From an uncultured Ruminococcus sp. (lineage in GTDB: Bacteria; Bacillota; Clostridia; Oscillospirales; Ruminococcaceae): a stretch of DNA of 6,154 nucleotides. The notes below the pieces were generated by a model. It searched no databases. It had not been told where the DNA came from and saw only the letters and a list, made by a program, of their open reading frames with translations. The translations under genes and the position numbers were made by a program. Below are positions 5,249-6,154 of the stretch, piece after piece (positions within the stretch are counted from its first letter, which is position 1; every line of letters begins with the position of its first letter). The DNA lies in the NCBI GenBank assembly GCA_910576995.1, contig CAJTLC010000040.1, positions 1 through 6,154 of the forward strand, written 5' to 3'.

Positions 5249-6017
5249 TAACATTCTCCTTTTCAACATCCAAAATAAACCTTGCTACAGCCTCAACAAC
5301 CGTTGTAGTTACGGCATTTCCTGCTTGCTTGTAAAGCTGTGCATCGGACATCCCGATCGCCTGAACTTTATTAAACTGCTCGTCTGTAAAGCCCTGCAAT
5401 CTCCATGCTTCAATTGGCATGAGCTTGCGGATATATCCGCAGTAGACCACGCCGTGCTTGTCGGCAACTGTTATGGTGAACATCGGTTCATCGGGCAGCT
5501 TGAATCGTCTGCCCTGCTGACGGACGTTTCCCTTTTCGGGTGTCAGCACAGCTATCGGCTCGGTGATTACTATAACCCCCGAATGCTCACCCTTGTGCTT
5601 GCTGATCCCACTATCCTGCCGAGCCGTGATGCACCTTGATAGCTCTGTGATCTCAGGCTTTTGATTCATGTCAATACAGTAAACAAAATAATACCCCTGA
5701 TTACAGCTTGTAGTAAGCGTATGAGCGATCTCCTTGCCGACACGACCTCGCCGTGAATTCAGATTCGGGTATGCAAGATCAATGCTGTCGCCGGGCATCG
5801 CTATCTGAAATCCGGCTTTGGTCTTGACCTTGACAGGAATACCCATGATCTCATAAAGTCCCGTTTTACCGCCGAATCCCCCTGCCTGACTGGTGAGAGT
5901 TATGCTTAGTCCTTCGGGAGAGTAGACTCGGTTTCCCTCTTTGCCGGGAATGCGCTGAATAAGAGTTTTTGGATTTGCGTCTGTGAAAGGCGGGGAGTCC
6001 CCGCTGACAATATCGCG
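5238..6017 (-). pseudogene. C-terminal remnant of a cytosine-5 DNA methyltransferase (Dcm-like)
   Basis: An open frame of about 259 codons runs from the IS junction to TAA at 5240. It carries only the recognition and C-terminal parts of a C5-methylase. 'NRVYSPEG' and 'ITLTSQAGGFGGKTGLYE' lie near 5850-5933, and 'GDSIDLAYPNLNSRRGRVGK' near 5733-5792. The family's C-terminal motifs IX and X are clear: 'RKLMPIEAWRLQGF' (5388-5429) and 'QLYKQAGNAV' (5310-5339). The SAM-binding motif, the PCQ catalytic loop and the ENV motif are all absent. The frame meets TAA at 6018-6020, where the insertion sequence begins, so the 5' half presumably lies beyond that element. An internal ATG at 5846 gives 202 residues but has only a weak ribosome site. 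Catalysis is impossible for this piece alone. Type IX-X motif recognition makes the family call very secure. Confidence 0.88.
5310..5429 (-). other. Conserved C5-methyltransferase motifs IX and X
   Basis: This stretch encodes 'RKLMPIEAWRLQGFTDEQF' and, after 16 residues, 'SDAQLYKQAGNAVTTTV'. The first matches the RxLTxxExxRLQGF signature and the second the QxGNAVxxxV signature of cytosine-5 methyltransferases. These pack against the SAM-binding core in intact enzymes. They are the main evidence for the identity of the remnant. Confidence 0.9.
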
Positions 6018-6055
6018 TTATAGTTTTTCAATAACTAAGAACCCGTACCAATAGC

Positions 6056-6084
6056 TTGAAATAAGTGAAAAAATGTGATATAAT
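6056..6084 (+). promoter_or_regulatory. Near-consensus sigma-A promoter of the transposase gene
   Basis: TTGAAA (6056-6061, 5/6) and TATAAT (6079-6084, 6/6) are separated by exactly 17 bp, and a TG one base before the -10 box adds an extended element. The expected transcript start is about 6090-6092, on top of the ATG at 6091. The transposase message may therefore be leaderless. Confidence 0.85.
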
Positions 6085-6090
6085 GGAAGT

Positions 6091-6154
6091 ATGATAATAG
6101 AAAATAAAAGAAAAGCATATGATACAGATTTGACAGATAAACAATGGGAAATGA
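6091..6154 (+). CDS. IS5-family-like transposase, N-terminal fragment (cut by window edge)
   Basis: Twenty-one codons from ATG 6091 read 'MIIENKRKAYDTDLTDKQWE' and then Met before the window ends. 'Y-[ST]DLTD-[EK]QW' is the hallmark of the N-terminal domain of many IS5-family transposases (DUF4096-like), where it precedes the DDE catalytic core. Only this domain start is visible, so group assignment within IS5 is not possible. The only upstream ribosome-like stretch, GGAAG at 6085-6089, lies one base before the ATG. It would be excluded from a transcript starting at 6090-6092. Orientation is opposite to the interrupted methylase. Confidence 0.78.
   Translation, partial: MIIENKRKAYDTDLTDKQWEM

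Larger units (their letters stand above)
6018..6154 (+). mobile_element. Left end of an IS5-like insertion sequence inserted in the dcm-like gene
   Basis: Methylase coding stops abruptly near 6017 and is replaced by an AT-rich non-coding stretch, a strong plus-strand promoter and a transposase start. I place the element's left end at roughly 6010-6025, around 'gttatagtttttcaataac', but the exact base cannot be fixed without the other end. Across the junction, the minus frame has only one stop, TAA at 6018-6020. The right end, second inverted repeat and target duplication lie outside the window. Confidence 0.75.

Noticed and set aside
6017..6035. Small hairpin GTTAT / ATAAC near the IS end
   Set aside because: Only five A/T-rich pairs with a 9-nt loop; it may be part of the IS end but is too weak to call as a separate structure.

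Overview
The window looks like a mobile accessory island from a low-to-mid GC Firmicute, most likely a Ruminococcus-type gut or rumen Oscillospiraceae. That taxon is inferred from gene content: a secreted NlpC/P60-like protein of a kind I associate with ruminococci, an Api92-like protein that appears to carry an LPD28-like C-terminal domain, and a small 'LQGCGGDLQEWVDGIN' protein that I recall from clostridial integrative elements. No relaxase, integrase, capsid or replication gene is visible, so the type of element (ICE or prophage) is undecided. Nearly everything is on the minus strand, so transcription runs from high to low coordinates.

Region 1 (about 6018-6154, plus strand) is the left end of an IS5-like insertion sequence. 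It has a near-consensus promoter and the first 21 codons of a transposase. It interrupts a cytosine-5 DNA methyltransferase gene, leaving only a C-terminal fragment of about 259 codons (5238-6017, minus).

Region 2 (3307-5248, minus) is a tightly overlapping gene string: the dcm-like remnant, a BRO-N/KilAC phage antirepressor, a 120-aa protein of unknown function, and a 275-aa Api92-like/LPD28-like protein. Each start overlaps the previous stop by 1 to 11 bp, which points to one operon with coupled translation. Region 3 (1419-3244, minus) holds a 64-aa unknown protein, a strong intrinsic terminator, a D12-class adenine methyltransferase, an 82-aa AbrB-like/Cys-cluster protein, a 45-aa ribbon-helix-helix (RHH) protein and a 113-aa tandem RHH protein. 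The last four are joined by ATGA or 11-bp overlaps. The 45-aa gene is short and was found by reading the overlap directly.

Region 4 (1-1260, minus) encodes two exported proteins that look more like host or cargo genes. One is a lipoprotein with a 34-residue tandem linker repeat and a transglutaminase-like Cys-His-Asp domain. The other is a secreted NlpC/P60-like protein whose reading frame breaks just before the window edge, probably through a 1-nt deletion. An intrinsic terminator separates the two.

Taken together, the island combines DNA methylation (adenine and cytosine) with several small DNA-binding or regulatory proteins. Signs of decay are the IS-interrupted dcm, the NlpC/P60 frameshift, and possibly an amber codon before a tail-like extension of the tandem RHH gene. 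The most unusual signal is a short acidic-methionine C-terminal motif shared by otherwise unrelated island proteins.
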